Of a DNA stretch of 64,000 nt, positions 1 to 13,700 are shown one piece after another. The stretch lies in assembly GCF_964204645.1 (NCBI RefSeq), contig NC_134029.1, forward strand, positions 20,106,450 to 20,170,449, in the 5' to 3' direction. The notes under the pieces are model-generated. The model searched no databases, had not been told where the DNA came from, and was given only the letters and a program-made list of their open reading frames with translations. The first letter of the stretch is position 1. Each line of letters opens with the position of its first letter. The position numbers were made by a program, and so were the translations under genes. The DNA is from Tubulanus polymorphus (lineage: Eukaryota; Nemertea; Palaeonemertea; Tubulaniformes; Tubulanidae).

Positions 1-1763
1 AATGCTGCCGAGACCTAAGCATAAAAACGAAATGAACGACAATGAACTGAAAATACTTAAACGATTATTAAATGCTCGCGATCACAGGCAAAAACAAGCA
101 CTTGCGCATAAATTAACATTAACCATTCCACACGTAACATCAGATTATAAGCGTTATAAAATTAGTCGACAGAATTGAAATAAACAGTAGAAGCTAGAAC
201 CTGATGCACCAAAACAATCGGGCACCAAAAATAAAATCGATGAAGAAATTACATGATTTCTTTTTTTAATCTTTTACTAAACTATAGTTCTCTTTTAACG
301 CGTTACTACACGAAGCAGGAGGAATTACACTATTTCTATTATTATGCCATCAAAATTTATAGTTAAATACAAACTCGGTATATGTCTGCTGCCTCAGTAA
401 CTAACAGAAATGATCAACAGAAATAATGGAATTATATCCATTTAAAAACAATCCCCAAAATGGTAGAACATATTTTCAACTTTTGAACAACTATATTTCT
501 ATGTCCTTCTTAAGCCTAACTCGGGTCAAATAAGATCTGACCTAATCGTTGAGTGTTAAGGACTTGGCAACCAGTCGCCGCTTTTTCAGTCGGGGAACAT
601 GAGTGTACTTACGACTGTTGAAACTGATCGCAGACCAGTCGTAAGCCGATCGGACATGTTATATTTCTTACTACGATCGGTATGGATCTTATGTGACGGA
701 TCTTATGTGACCTGAGTGTACTTACAACCATTTGTAGCCAAAGAACAACGACGTACAAATCACACGACTTAGGCATTCGGTTCAAAATGATCGTGGATCT
801 CAGGTGACCTTAGAATAGCTAAGATGTAACAAACGAGTCGTGGCTGAATCTGTGACTCGACCTCGCGATGTGACATGAGTTCTTAAGACTGAATTGCAGA
901 CAATCTGAATCAGATCCAATCTTAGTGCGACCTGAGTATGGTGGTATAGTCCATATACTTGTTTTGCAAAAGTAAGTGAGGATATTAGAATTTTTGAAAA
1001 TGTATTTAATGAGATATGAGGGCGTTTTCTATTAAATAGCTGGTAGTGTAAATGTAGATGTATATATGTTATACTTGGAGCAGGAATGACGATGGGACAC
1101 AAAAATGAGATATTTTCATAAGACTCTCGGTCAAAAAAAGTTAGAAATATAAAATTTGGACCATTTATTATAATGTTAGTGAAGTTTGTTTAAGAGTTAA
1201 AACAATTGTTATTTTCTCTAAATACCGGGTAATCAATAGAGAATAATATAATATTGAGCACACCTATTTATTATACGTCAATTTGTGTAAGTCTTCGATT
1301 ACAAACTCTGTTCATTATTAAAACAATAAATAAAATAATGTCCCCCAATACCGACATTCGATTTTAAGAATAGCACATTTTTTTCTCCTAAATAACTTTC
1401 TAAAATATATCAGAGATATCATCGTTGATTTTCAAGCCTCTCAACTGCGATAATAAATAAAATCTTACCAAATGAATAACAAGAATATAATGTGAACATC
1501 TATCTGATTTAAACTCTTTTAATACGTAATACAGATATTCTTCTTATACGAAGTATCATCTTTTGGACAGCAGAGTTCTTCATATTTTTAGGCTATGTAC
1601 TAGCGTTGCTTTGAGCAACGGGCTGCAGACGTGTTTACTAATCGCGCACTCCGAAAGCGATTTCCGAGTGATATCCGTACGTTGCAATTATAATTCCCAG
1701 ATAAAATTTTGCAAATTTCCAGTTCGAAAAGCGTGCGGCGCATCTTCATCCGGGGGAGGGATG
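1..1763. other. Intergenic, downstream of FHIP1; no gene seen
   Basis: I see no coding exon here. Between about 520 and 950 short phrases recur, for example a tandem GGATCTTATGTGAC near 683-710 and GAGTGTACTTAC at about 601 and 715, so this is probably degraded repeat. On the minus strand an AATAAA hexamer lies at 1267-1272, about 500 bp past the FHIP1 stop, and is a possible poly(A) signal for that gene. Confidence 0.6.
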
Positions 1764-4700
1764 CTAGGTGCTGTCGTAGCCATCGTCGACTCCGCTAAGC
1801 ACGGCGTGTTCTTGCGAAATAGCCGCGAGCTCTTTGAGAAACTCTTCAAGAACGATGGCCGCGTAAACGGAGTTTTTCACCTTGATCGACTCGGCCGGGT
1901 CTGGTTGAATAGGCTGGATTATCGGTCGACTGTTTATGTAGCGGTATCCGCCGTGCAGCAGTTTCTCCAATCGTTGACCTTTCCTATCTTTATCCGGCTG
2001 CGGAGAGCGTCGAAAGAAATCGCTGAAACTCGTCCGTCTTTTCTCGGCTGAAAATAACAACATTTATAAATAAATTTGACAATTTTTCAACATTTGAAAG
2101 CAGAATAGACCAGGGTGGCCACTTTCCGCCTTTTTACAAATTCCCCGAGTTTTCCCTAATTTTTCCATGTTATAACAGAAAATTCGAGGTATTTTTCTAG
2201 GTTTAAAATGTTACTATTTATTCTATTTATTGAATTACTAGCGATAAAGAAATGCATGGTCAATAACATATCAAAATTCCCTGAATTCTCCAGGTATTGT
2301 GCAAAATTTGTCATCATCCCCGAGTTTCCCTGATTTTTTCCAAGATTTTTCTGATTCCCTGAGCTTTCCAGGTCAGTGGCCACCCTGTAGACCCTACTAG
2401 TACCTTGTTTGATCTCCGGAATAGCCGATATAGTTCGTATTCTTGCGTTGACACCACCGGCGGAGGTGCCAGCTCCGGTGCTCGGTATGAACATACTATC
2501 GCCTCGAGCCTTAGAAACGTCCTGCACTCCCTGCATGCTATCCCGCCACGCCAGAAATCGTCGCGCTTTCAATAGCAAACTCTCAAAATTATCCACCGTA
2601 TACGAATAGCAGTCGATCTTGTGTTTTACCGAACCGAGAACCTGCGAAACACGTCGGAAAAATGCACATTCATTATTCTTTTTTAAACACTACGAATTGA
2701 TTAATAACATATCGATGTCGCCCAATTTTGATACATCTAAAGTATAAAATGTGATGTTTTACACTAAAGCCCACGGTTTCAGTGCCTTAATTTTCTATGT
2801 ACAGCCTTTCGGCTCGCACTGTATCCCTTGGAACCTACATCATGTATTTATGAAGAAAAAAAAATAATAGCATCGATTATCAATTATATTGTATGTACGG
2901 TTTTCGAAAAATAAATATCTATCTATCTATCTAGGCCTTGTTACACATTTCAGGTGCGGAATTAGATGTTAGCAACGTAGGCAGACGCCAGTGTCACGAA
3001 AACTTTGGGTGCTTGGATCCCTACCGGACACAGCCTCCATTGGTCGATGTCGCCCAATTTTGATACATCTAAAGTATAAAACCAGGGGCCAGTTGCTCAA
3101 AATTTGGTTAGAGTTAACCAGTGGATAGTTGATATGGTGACAATTGAAATTTTTACTATGGTATTTAACAGCCGGTTATCTTTAACCAACTTTTGAGCAA
3201 CTGGCCCCTGGACCCAGTTCCACAGTTGTGAGTTAGAGTTAACTCTGAGTTAAAGTTAGTTCATTTTCAATGAGTTAACTCAGAGTCAAATCTTAACTCA
3301 CAACTGTGGAACTGGACCCTGATGATTACAGTGAAGCCTTGTTACAGATTTCAGGTGTGGAATCAGATGTTAGCAGTGAAGGCAGACGCCAGTGTCACGA
3401 AAACTTTGGGTGCTTGGATCCCTACTGGACACAGCCTCCATTGGCTTTCCAAGCATCCAGCCGCGTATGTATGTAATCTATATATCATTTATACTGCGTA
3501 TGTACATGGCGAAATAAATATTATATTATAAATTATTTTATCATTGCTAGGATATTGAACCAAAGAACAAATTTTCATGGATTATGCTCTTTTCTATATG
3601 TTGTGCTACCCTCAACAGTGGTCCCTGGATCCACCCCTGTATTCTCTAGTCCCATGAAGTTCCGCAGTTGTGAGATGAGTTAAAATCACATGTACAAGCA
3701 GTTCATTTCAAATCACGACCCAAAACTGCGATACAGACAGATCTGTTGAACGATAATCAAATTGTTGCGAATGACTTACCTGGATCAACGACTTAATCTG
3801 CGGCTGAAACACGAGGTTAGGATTGATGAGGAACGATTTGAGTAGAGGTTGAGGGTAGTAGGCGAGTCGTGCGATCACCCCGGTCAGCAGTAGGTTCACA
3901 TAAAACGTGTTCTGCATTAGGCTTTCGAACTTCTGTAAAATTACTGTTAAAAACGGTCCTACAAAAACGGATAATTCAAAGAAGTTAACATCACGATACA
4001 TATAATCTTTGTTTTAAATTAAGCCCATCACGTGATATTCAAACTCTTAAGATTAAAGTTCGGATCTTTTCAGACTATAAGAAATATCTGAAGTCACATT
4101 TCAACGAATATCCAAGTCAAACAGAACCCAAGTTGAATAGAACCAACTTCAACTTGAGTAGAATATTCGGTACGTATATACATCACTATATCTGATTTGC
4201 TTTCCCCCGACTATTCCCTGAAGTGCACGTTGTTTTCCCTGACTTGTTTTGCTAAGAATTCGATCAATTAACACAGTCAAATACACGAAACATGGACTTA
4301 AACTGTCTCAACAAATTTCCCTGATTTCTAGCTTTTTTTCTACAAAATTCCCTGACTTTACCCTGGTAAGTGGCCACCCTGCATATGTTTGAGGTGCCTT
4401 ACTGTCTGAACTAATTTCCCTGATTTCTAATTTTTTTCCACAAAATTCCCTGACTTTACCCTGGTAATTGGCCACCCTGTAAATGTTTAAGGTGCCTTTC
4501 TATATTCAATCTACTTCACCGTCCACATATCATAAGAATTCATTAATTACCTATATTAGGCGGCCCTAAATCATCACTTTTCGCATCTTGTTGTTTGCCA
4601 GCGTATGTCGGTTGCGCGGCGGATCGCTGATTCACGTCGGCGTTATCTTGCACGGCGGGACTACCTTCTCGAGACACGGACAGCTCCTGCGTCGGTATCG

Positions 4701-7700
4701 CCTGCAGCGTTTCCGACGCGCTCGCGTTCGACTCGAACTCTGACAAGTTCACGTCGGACGGCATCGACTCCGACAACACGCTGTCCGTACGCAGACGCAG
4801 ACTCAGTTCCGACACGTCCGAGTACGTGCGGTATCGATAATCGTAATCGCCCGCTTGTTGACTCGCCGCGCTGCCCGAACGATGCCGGTCGGGGTCAACG
4901 AATTTGAAACCTTTGATCAGCACGTCGATTTCGCGAATGCTCTCTTCGATGGTCATCTTTTCGCCGTCGTCGTCGTCGGGGGTTTTAACTTTACGCAAAC
5001 TGTGTAGGAAGACGTTTAGATCGGCGTGGTCGCCGTCGTCCTGAGAACGATCCATGTCGGACGTTCCGGAATCTTGCGATTCGACGTCATCGCCGGCTGC
5101 GGCTGCTGCGGCGACGACTCGTCCGTTCGGTTCTCCGCTAGCTCCACCCGGAACCGCGTCGAAACTCGCCGAGCTCGGCTTACGCGGCGACATATCGACG
5201 ATGCTATTCTTACGCGAATCGCCTTTCGTTTGTCCGTGCGATTTGATTTTCAAACTTTCCATCCCAGACGTCAGAGAATCGATCGTCAACTGCGTCGAGG
5301 AACGCTTTTTACCGGGATTCGCGGCGTCCCGGTCGACGATCGCGGCTTCTTCCTCCGTTGTCGTTTTATCGCCCGATTTACGAATCAGGCTATCGGCGGC
5401 TGGGCGTTCGCCGTCGTACGGCTGCGACCAGCATAAACACGATTTGGCACACGCGTGAATATTCGCTTTCGACTCTTTCAGGTAATCGATGTACGACGTT
5501 TCGTAGTGATCGAGGCGACTACCGTAACTTCCCGGCGGAAACGACATCGACGGATCTGGACAAGCCGCCCTAAAATGATCGTCGAAAAAACAGAAGATTT
5601 TATCAGACATCCACGACGATCATCATTTAGTTTCAGTCAAACCTGCTTTATTCGAACCGGTTTAATTCGGACTTTGATCTAATCTGGATTCATGTACAGT
5701 AAGCCTACACAATGCATGTTAACCCTTTCAGTGCTGACTGATTTATACCCGAAAATGCTGGAGGTTATTTGAAAATTTAAAAAGATTTCACTCCACTGCG
5801 CGTCTATACGGCATGGTGCATCATTAGTTATTAATATCTAACTATATTTGACAGGTACTACCATCTTTCAAAAGAGATAAATATCAATGACTTCCAACAT
5901 CAATACAGCGCCATACAGTGAACTAGCATTGTCCATCACTGATTCATACACCGCACTGCGGTGTAGATGCGCTGAAAGGGTTGAACATGATGTTTTATTC
6001 GGATTTTTCATAAAGAACCAAAATTCATCGATCCCGAATGATCCAAATTAAACAGGTTTTACTGCAATTTCAATGAGGTTAATAAGTTTGTTTTCTTTTT
6101 TTCATTATCAAAATTCAGAATTTTCACAGCTCGGATTTAGATGACTTCCATATCAGTCAGTCGTCTTGGCTGGAAGAATGTCTACGCAGAGACTAAAGAT
6201 TTCAAGCTTGAACGAAGGATTAATTGTGGTGTAGTATTAGTGCAGAATAATTATCTAACAAACGTACTTGAATATCATAATTAACGCATTGAATGTGCTT
6301 ACGAAGATGTACATGTAGCATTAGGATTTTTGTGCCTGGGCTCAATTCCATCCGTGCGACAGGAGCAACTGTAAGCTTAAGACCTTTCATCTCAGTCTGA
6401 TTACCTACAGACGATACAGGGCCGGATCCAGAGGCCAATTTTGAAGGACTCGTCACGTCCCATAAGGGCACTGCGATGTCCAAAAAGGCAATAGTAGGTT
6501 AGAGGGGCTAATTTTGAAGAACAAGTTACGCCCCAAAATGGTACTTTGATGTCCAAAAAGCCTGCCGCACTGCAAATGCACCAATTATCGTCATTGCCAA
6601 AATGAAAAAGGGCATTGAATTGAAATTTGATGGACAGGCTCATAAAGCCCCCCTGGATCCGCCCCGCAATATTTCACATCACCCTTATAGAAACCAAAGC
6701 AAAATCCTATTTGGAATCGGGCCCAGATCCATATTCACTATACATAATGCACATGTGCGTTTCAAAATTATTACGTTGAAAATGGACGATACTTTCAACG
6801 CAATAGCTGAACTATCTACAGGATAATATTTAATACTTCCGTGCTCTGGAATAAACGAACATAAATGTCTGAAAATAACGTATATATGAGAACCAGGGCA
6901 GCTGCGTCTACGTCTCTGATCCCTGATAACTAACGAAAGAAATGAAAGAAAGATTATCTACGATAGAAAACTATGAAGAATGCTTTTCTGAATAGAAAAT
7001 GACTGAAATTATTATGGTATATGTAGTCACACCATGCACAGTTCAGTTACTTCAGTTTAGCAATTGATGATTTTAGTTGCAACACACCGCATAAAAAAAT
7101 ATGCTACTAGAAAGCTGATCATTCCTTATTTTATCAACATGAAGGCAGATTTTTCAGTATTTGTTAACAATTAATTTAACCCTTTCAGTGCATCTACACC
7201 ATAATGCGGAGTATAAATCAGTGATGACTTTGCTAGTACACCGCATCATGGTGTATTGATGTTATTAATGACTAGTTTTTATCTCTATTGAAAGATGGCA
7301 GCACCTGTCGAACATAATCGAATATTAGTAACTAACAATACGCCGCACCATGACGATCTTTGCTGCAAATTTTCGAATTGTCTTCAGCACTTTCAGGTAT
7401 TAATCAGTCAGTACTGAAAGGATTAAAGAACTGTTGAGCCAGGTTTCATTGAAAGATACGCCAAGAACTTATGGACTTCAATTTCTTTTTGGTTATGACC
7501 TAAATCCCTCATGAATTTCATAAATAGAAGCCAATTCGCCTTTTACTTCAGTAAGAATGAATGTTTTCATCTATGAAACAGCCTAAAATCTGAAACATAC
7601 GTATTGTTAGTACGGCATGAAGCAACTGCTGGTTAAACCTTAGACATACTAATAGTGAGTTGTAGCTCGGTATGTCTACGGTTAGAATAAGAGGTGCTGT

Positions 7701-10700
7701 CCCGATCTGTGCATGCCGAGAATCAGAATATTTACAAACACATACTGCGGCGGTGGCGGGGATATTGGACGTCTGCTACTTTCTACTCGAGTCAGCTCGC
7801 GTAAGGACCCCAATAAACTGACTAGTCCAGACGTGATTCGTCCTCGAGTTCGCGAAGTCGTCGGCGCCGGTTTTCGAGAAGAGCTTTGCTTCCGACTGCA
7901 ATGCAATTAATGACAATCGGAGATAAGCAGAGGAGATTTCAGCGAGCGAGAGAGAGAGCGTCCGGTAGGTTTCTAGAACTCTGTCCGACGAACAGGGTCA
8001 TCATTACGAGTTCGCCAAGCACAGGAGGGCAGCAAGATATCGACCTATTCCATTGATAAGCTGTTTGAAAAATATCCGAAGCATAGACTACAGGGAAACC
8101 AAGCTTTCAAATAACACGTTCACCGCCGCCATGTTTAACAGGTTATCTCGTCATTGGCAATAGAGCTAGTTCATAATCAGCCGGCATTCAAAATTGACTA
8201 ACCAAAATTACCAGAATGAAGCTGAATTTGTTCCCATTGCCGGCCAATTAGGAACTCTATCATTCCGATTGCCATAGTGCATATATCGTAGTGAATATGA
8301 CCTACGAGATAACTCATAGTGGCACTGGGCCCAGTTTCCCATAAAGGATTAAGGCCTAAATCGCTTTAAGATAAGCCAAATTAATGAAGAAATTAAATCG
8401 ATTTAAGAGTTGAACCTTTTTGTTAAACTGGGCCCTGGTGACAGTACTGGGAGTACGAGATATCTCATAGTCGGCAGCAAATGTGTTAAAGGAACCACGA
8501 CTATAAAATGCATTAAGAATTTGTCTTGAAATTGAGTCTCGGCCTCTTTTTTAAGGGTTGAATAAAACTACACGGATCTACAACCATAGGTGCAGGTGTG
8601 ATTTTTTACATTTAATACAACATTTCGTTACATTCGTTCGCTCGAACATGTTATATCCAAAAACCAACGAAGAAATTGAGGAATTACTGTAAACCGCTAA
8701 TGTTAGCTTTCACTTATTGGAAAGTGATAATACCAATGTATTACCAACGAAATCATATACAACCTTTCCCCAAGACATGTGCACGCATCATCACGGATAG
8801 AAACAAAAGATGAATCGAAAATGCCGAAAGTTTCTTTTAAGTTTTTCGAATTTTTGTCTAGCGCGTACAGACCGTCAGATTTGTAGAAAATCATCTTTCG
8901 TTTCTAAATCCGAAACGAGCGAAAGTGCGAATTAGTCTAGTCTAATATATGTACGATGTTAAACGCAAAGCCTTACCCTAGTCTCATATCACAATCATGT
9001 GACTGAGATCTTGTACAAGCGGGCGACAGGTCACTCAAGCATCGTGTGTGGTCACTGATCGATAACACATAATAATTAAAACGTCTATTATCATTAATAA
9101 TCATTAATAATCATTAATAATCAACGGTGTGTTCATTGCGAAATGCATTATGTCTGCTACGTAATCACAATTTGAATTAGGGTCCCTAGAGTTTTAGAGA
9201 AAATTTTAAATTTCGAGGAAGCGTCTGCATCACTTGCGTATCCCAAATACAGTAGACTCCTCCTAAATCGGTACTGTTTAGCTAAGTAAAAATTCGGAGG
9301 TTTTGTAAGCAGATTTTTATCCACAACCTAAACTCCATTTCTAATTGGGTAAAAAAAATCCTGGTCCCAGCTGTACCGATTTCGGAGTAGTCTACTGTAG
9401 GCCTACAATTACAAACTAGACACAAATATCTAATTGCTCATTTCACAAAATTGAAGAAATTTTGCTCACATTATAGGAGTTTCAAGCACCTTTAAAAACA
9501 TTTTTCATTTTGAAGGAGTTTTCTAAGGAATCAGTAAGTCCTAGGGACCCTGTGAATTTACCGGTAGCAGGTGGCGCGAGTATATAGCGATTGCTGAATT
9601 GACTAAGGACGGCAAGAACATTTTAAGACATAATTTTTGTTTGCAAGTAAGGATTCATTCAAGTGCAGAAAGCCTACAGTTACATTGTATAGCGGCGATA
9701 GCAGTGCAACAAGTGGAATATTTACACAATTCCTGATTATCATTTACGGACATGCATAGATACTACTACATAATAACACGAAGATATACGAAGATTTAAA
9801 AGGGCCGTAGTTGATTGAATAATAAAATAGACTCTGCGAGTCTGATATTGTCACTGACATATATGCATGTTAGCCTCAAATATCGGAGATACCGTCTCAA
9901 ACGCACAACGGAACTAGTCTTACAGCGATGAGCTTGATCAATTTGAACCAATTTTGATTCAAAGCTAATCCATTAGCACTCAAGCCGCCCGCATCTGCCC
10001 TGCCTATTTCTTAATCCTCAAGCCACCTGAATCCAACCCGCCCTGACTCTTTTTCATCAGCCAAACAAAAACGGTTTAAGTGCGATTCGAACACAATAGC
10101 TTAGATAAACTAGACACAAAGACACCAAATTCCGGACGGCAGAAGGTCACAATTTTGGTGGCCCACCTCACCAAATCTTATATCAAATCAAAGCCCAGAG
10201 TGTTTACAAGAATATAACCAAACTTGTAATACATGAATGAAAATTAACTGAAAATTAGTTATTTTGTATCATGATTATTTTGGATTTACCCTTAGATTTT
10301 CTGACAAGTAATAGACACATACATATTGAAATGTCCCAGTGCTAATGGGTTAAGTCAAACTCATAACTGTGGAATTGGTAACTGACTGATTTTGTACGAT
10401 GTTACGAATTACGATACCTTTGTAGTTCAGGCGTGCTCGGAGCATTTTGCGGACTATCGTTCCAATCAGGTACGCAGCACGTCGGCGTCAACGACAAGAA
10501 CTTTTCAGCAGCTTTACCGTACAAATCGACTCCTTTCAACGACCGACGCTGACTGACCATGACGTGCGTGCACGGAATCAGATACCTGAATTTAACACGC
10601 AAATTCTTTCTAATTTATTTATCATGATATATTTCTATCAACGTTCGCGGAGTATTTCATTCTTTTTACCTGAATATCAGTTGGTACATGACCTCTTCGC

Positions 10701-13700
10701 AGTTCAGGTCGACCAACGTTTTGAAAAATGCCAACGAAACCATGCATAACTGGAAAATAAAATAATCACTGGGTCATTAGCTAGTAAGTATTATTTTCCC
10801 AATTTTATCCACATGAAAAAAAGTTGAAAATTCGACAGTCCCTACATTAAGACATTTAATGATATGGTAGTTGAATTGATGTGGAGAATCATTGAAATAC
10901 TGACTTTATCCGGGGTTCAGACAGTGGCTGATGTTTTGTCTGTAGCCCCATTATTATGAAAAATACAACCATTGAGATGGCTGAGGAATTTTGAAAATAG
11001 ATCAATGCATAACCTTCATTTTTTCTCAGTCCTCCAAAAATTCAAAAGATTGTTTGAATAACAAAAAGGATTTTCATTTTTTTTCTGTTCCCTTCCATTT
11101 TAATAAAAAATTTTCTATTTTCAACTTTCCCTCCACCCTCTCATTTTCTCATCAAAAAAGGTCCACGATACTCCAAGTAAACAGAAAAGAAGGCTGTAAT
11201 CGAGCAGATTAGCCTTACGCGAGTATTGCTGTTAATCCTAGTGACGAGTGAATCCAGTATAACGATTTCGTCGTGTTTTCCCGTCAGTATAAACCGTAGA
11301 AACGTTCTCATCAGAGCCGGCTCGGTGATCTGACGTACGAATAAATCCAAGTACGCAGTCGCGGCAATAATTTCTTCCATTGAATTCTGAAAGAAAAATT
11401 CATTTCGAAACTATTCGCATCGTAGGACGTTATGACATTTTGGTTTTCATAGACAAGTGAACATCTCATTTCAGCAAAAGAACAAAACCGACAGACACTA
11501 GCAGCCATCACACTGATTTGGCACGGGATTTGGCACAGGATTTGGCATGGATTAGACCCAGGTTTAATTTGGCCGTGCTTGATTTGGAAAGAGCGTTCAC
11601 ACAAAAATCACTCACTCAATACTAAACAATGCTTAAACAAAGCAAAGCGAGTCAGTTTCAGAACCAGTTGCAATTCACACGCAATCATTTGACCGTGCAA
11701 AAAGTTTGGCTCGGGTCGGGCCAAAATGGCATATGCGTGAACAATTTTTTTGTTGCGGGTCTAAATCGGCATGGGCCAAAAATGCTTGTGTGATTGCAGC
11801 TACTGACGGATGATTTAAACATTTCAACTGCAGCTAGTTTTTGAGTTGAAACATCGTAACCCTCTTGTGAGTTTTTCTTTGATTGTGGGTTTTACTCTAT
11901 TCATAAGTTATGACATATACGTTTAAAGGGGTGGTACATCAAATAAAGGTGTACGTGTAGAGGTAATTTTCAAAAACTTGAAAACTAAACAGGCGTACCC
12001 CGAGGATTACACAAAAATGGAAACTAGTTAAGGTATAACATGCTACCGAATTGTGCAATTGTTAACTGAAGGATTACTGGTTAGCTAATACTAGAAATAA
12101 GAACAATATCCATGGGTTCACTCGGCTCGCAATATTTACACTAAAAGCTAATGTTTCGATCGACAAAAGATCGAGTTTCATTTTTGACAACATGGTTGTG
12201 CGATAACACGAAGCACCTGTACTACACATATAGGTTCATAGTAGAGATTAAAGCCATACATTTTCGATGCCTCTTGGTTGAAGCATATAACAAATTTTAG
12301 TTTGCGCCTCACCGTGTTCGAGGGATGGTCAATAAGTAAAGGGGACGAAGTGAAATTCCGTAACGAATTAGAAATTCAAAATTTTCAGCTGTTTTATAAC
12401 AACCATGCTACGGCGAAGAACGTTTTAGTTTCGGAATTTCGCTTCATTATACCATTCACAGATTAGTGGTGCGTTCTAGTAAGAGTTTCCGAATAAAGTT
12501 AGTTAAACAAATAAAGGTCTTGTGTAACATATGAAAAAAGTGCCGCCGTCGGTCAAGTTTGGAACGGATGAAAAACGGAAAAACGCAAAGCCCGTTGAAT
12601 GACGATGATGTTTTCTACGAACCCGAAATGCCGGCATATCGAACAGCGGAACGGGTATCCCACATAGATCCTGATAATCAATAGAGAATGCGAGATTTCA
12701 ACGATTTAGAAATATCTTTAGAATATATCGAAATCGTTTTTTAGAGCCTGTTTTCGTTCATTTTCATCTGAAGTATTATATAGGGTACACAAATTATTAA
12801 GAGTCTAGACGTACGAGCAAAGCGTGCATAACAACAGACGCTACTGGTTAAACTAGCGAGTTAGATCTACAACAATTACGACTAGTTTTCAAATCATCGG
12901 GCCAATCTCCGATCAATATATTGATATCACAACAGTTAGATATTCACAATAGGATAGTAAGATCCGATATTTGGAGTTGTGAGTCCCATTATATTTGATA
13001 TCGAAACTTCATGGCATAAGGCTTACCTGATGAAGTGCCGGTCCGAGAACAGGCACTAGAAATCCGTTGTAGATGAAATTTAATAGTTGATTACGCACTA
13101 ACGGATGCGCCACCTGTAAAAAAAGTTTCGCTTCATTATTAGACGAAATATACCAGTAGGTAAAAGGTACTAAATTGATGCTACCAGATTTTAGTTTTTT
13201 CGGTCCAGTTAACTATCGATCAAGCTAGTCTAAGATGGGGATAAATGCCAAGAATTCAGAAAACGACTCCCAGATTTCTTTTCGGATTCGATTAAAATCT
13301 ATCAATAATTTCTCATTTCTATGAATGATGAGTAAAAATCATGTTATACAGTAGACTCCGCTCTTTCGGGACCGTAAAAATGTGTCTTGACTGATATCAT
13401 GAATGTTGTGATTTCATAAATAGTGTCACAAAAAATATTTCGATAAACATCCGAGTTGATCGGATCCGACTCGAGCAGAGTCTACTGTATATGGACCTTA
13501 AACATAAATCCGAGTTGTTGCGCCGACATGCACAGCATCTAGCGGGATAGCTGGTGGCACGGGTCCTTATTGATGACCGTCCCGCTTACTACGAGCTCCA
13601 TAACAAACTTCCATTTACCTGTACGACAGCGTTACAGAATTCTAAAGAGTTGAGAAACATGACGAGATCGGGAATTTGCAGCCAATCTTCGCGGTTCAGT

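Larger units (their letters stand above)
2712..3444. repeat. Two-unit local duplication inside a FHIP1 intron
   Basis: A module beginning TCGATGTCGCCCAATTTTG occurs at 2712 and again at 3043. A second module with CAGACGCCAGTGTCACG occurs at about 2936-3042 and 3336-3444, nearly identical. The order is A-B-A-B, so this is a tandem duplication. The second unit was lengthened by two adjacent foldback elements (3084-3319). A short ATCT microsatellite lies at 2917-2934 in the first unit. Confidence 0.8.
5570..7745. other. FHIP1 intron segment with nested transposons
   Basis: No exon was found here. It holds a foldback TA-type element (5634-6064) interrupted by a piggyBac-like MITE (5723-5980) and a second piggyBac-like MITE (7180-7422). 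The rest appears unique and AT-rich. Confidence 0.6.
7896..10417. other. FHIP1 intron segment; repeats only
   Basis: No exon was recognised. It holds a GA-rich run near 7945-7965, foldback elements at 8327-8435 and 9250-9397, and a roughly 10-bp TAATCATTAA tandem at about 9088-9123. Confidence 0.55.

Noticed and set aside
5570-5610. A start methionine at 5610 for the large FHIP1 exon (MSDKIFCFF).
   Set aside because: A TTTTAG acceptor at 5570-5571 joins exactly in phase to the previous exon, and the MSDK segment would be intron.
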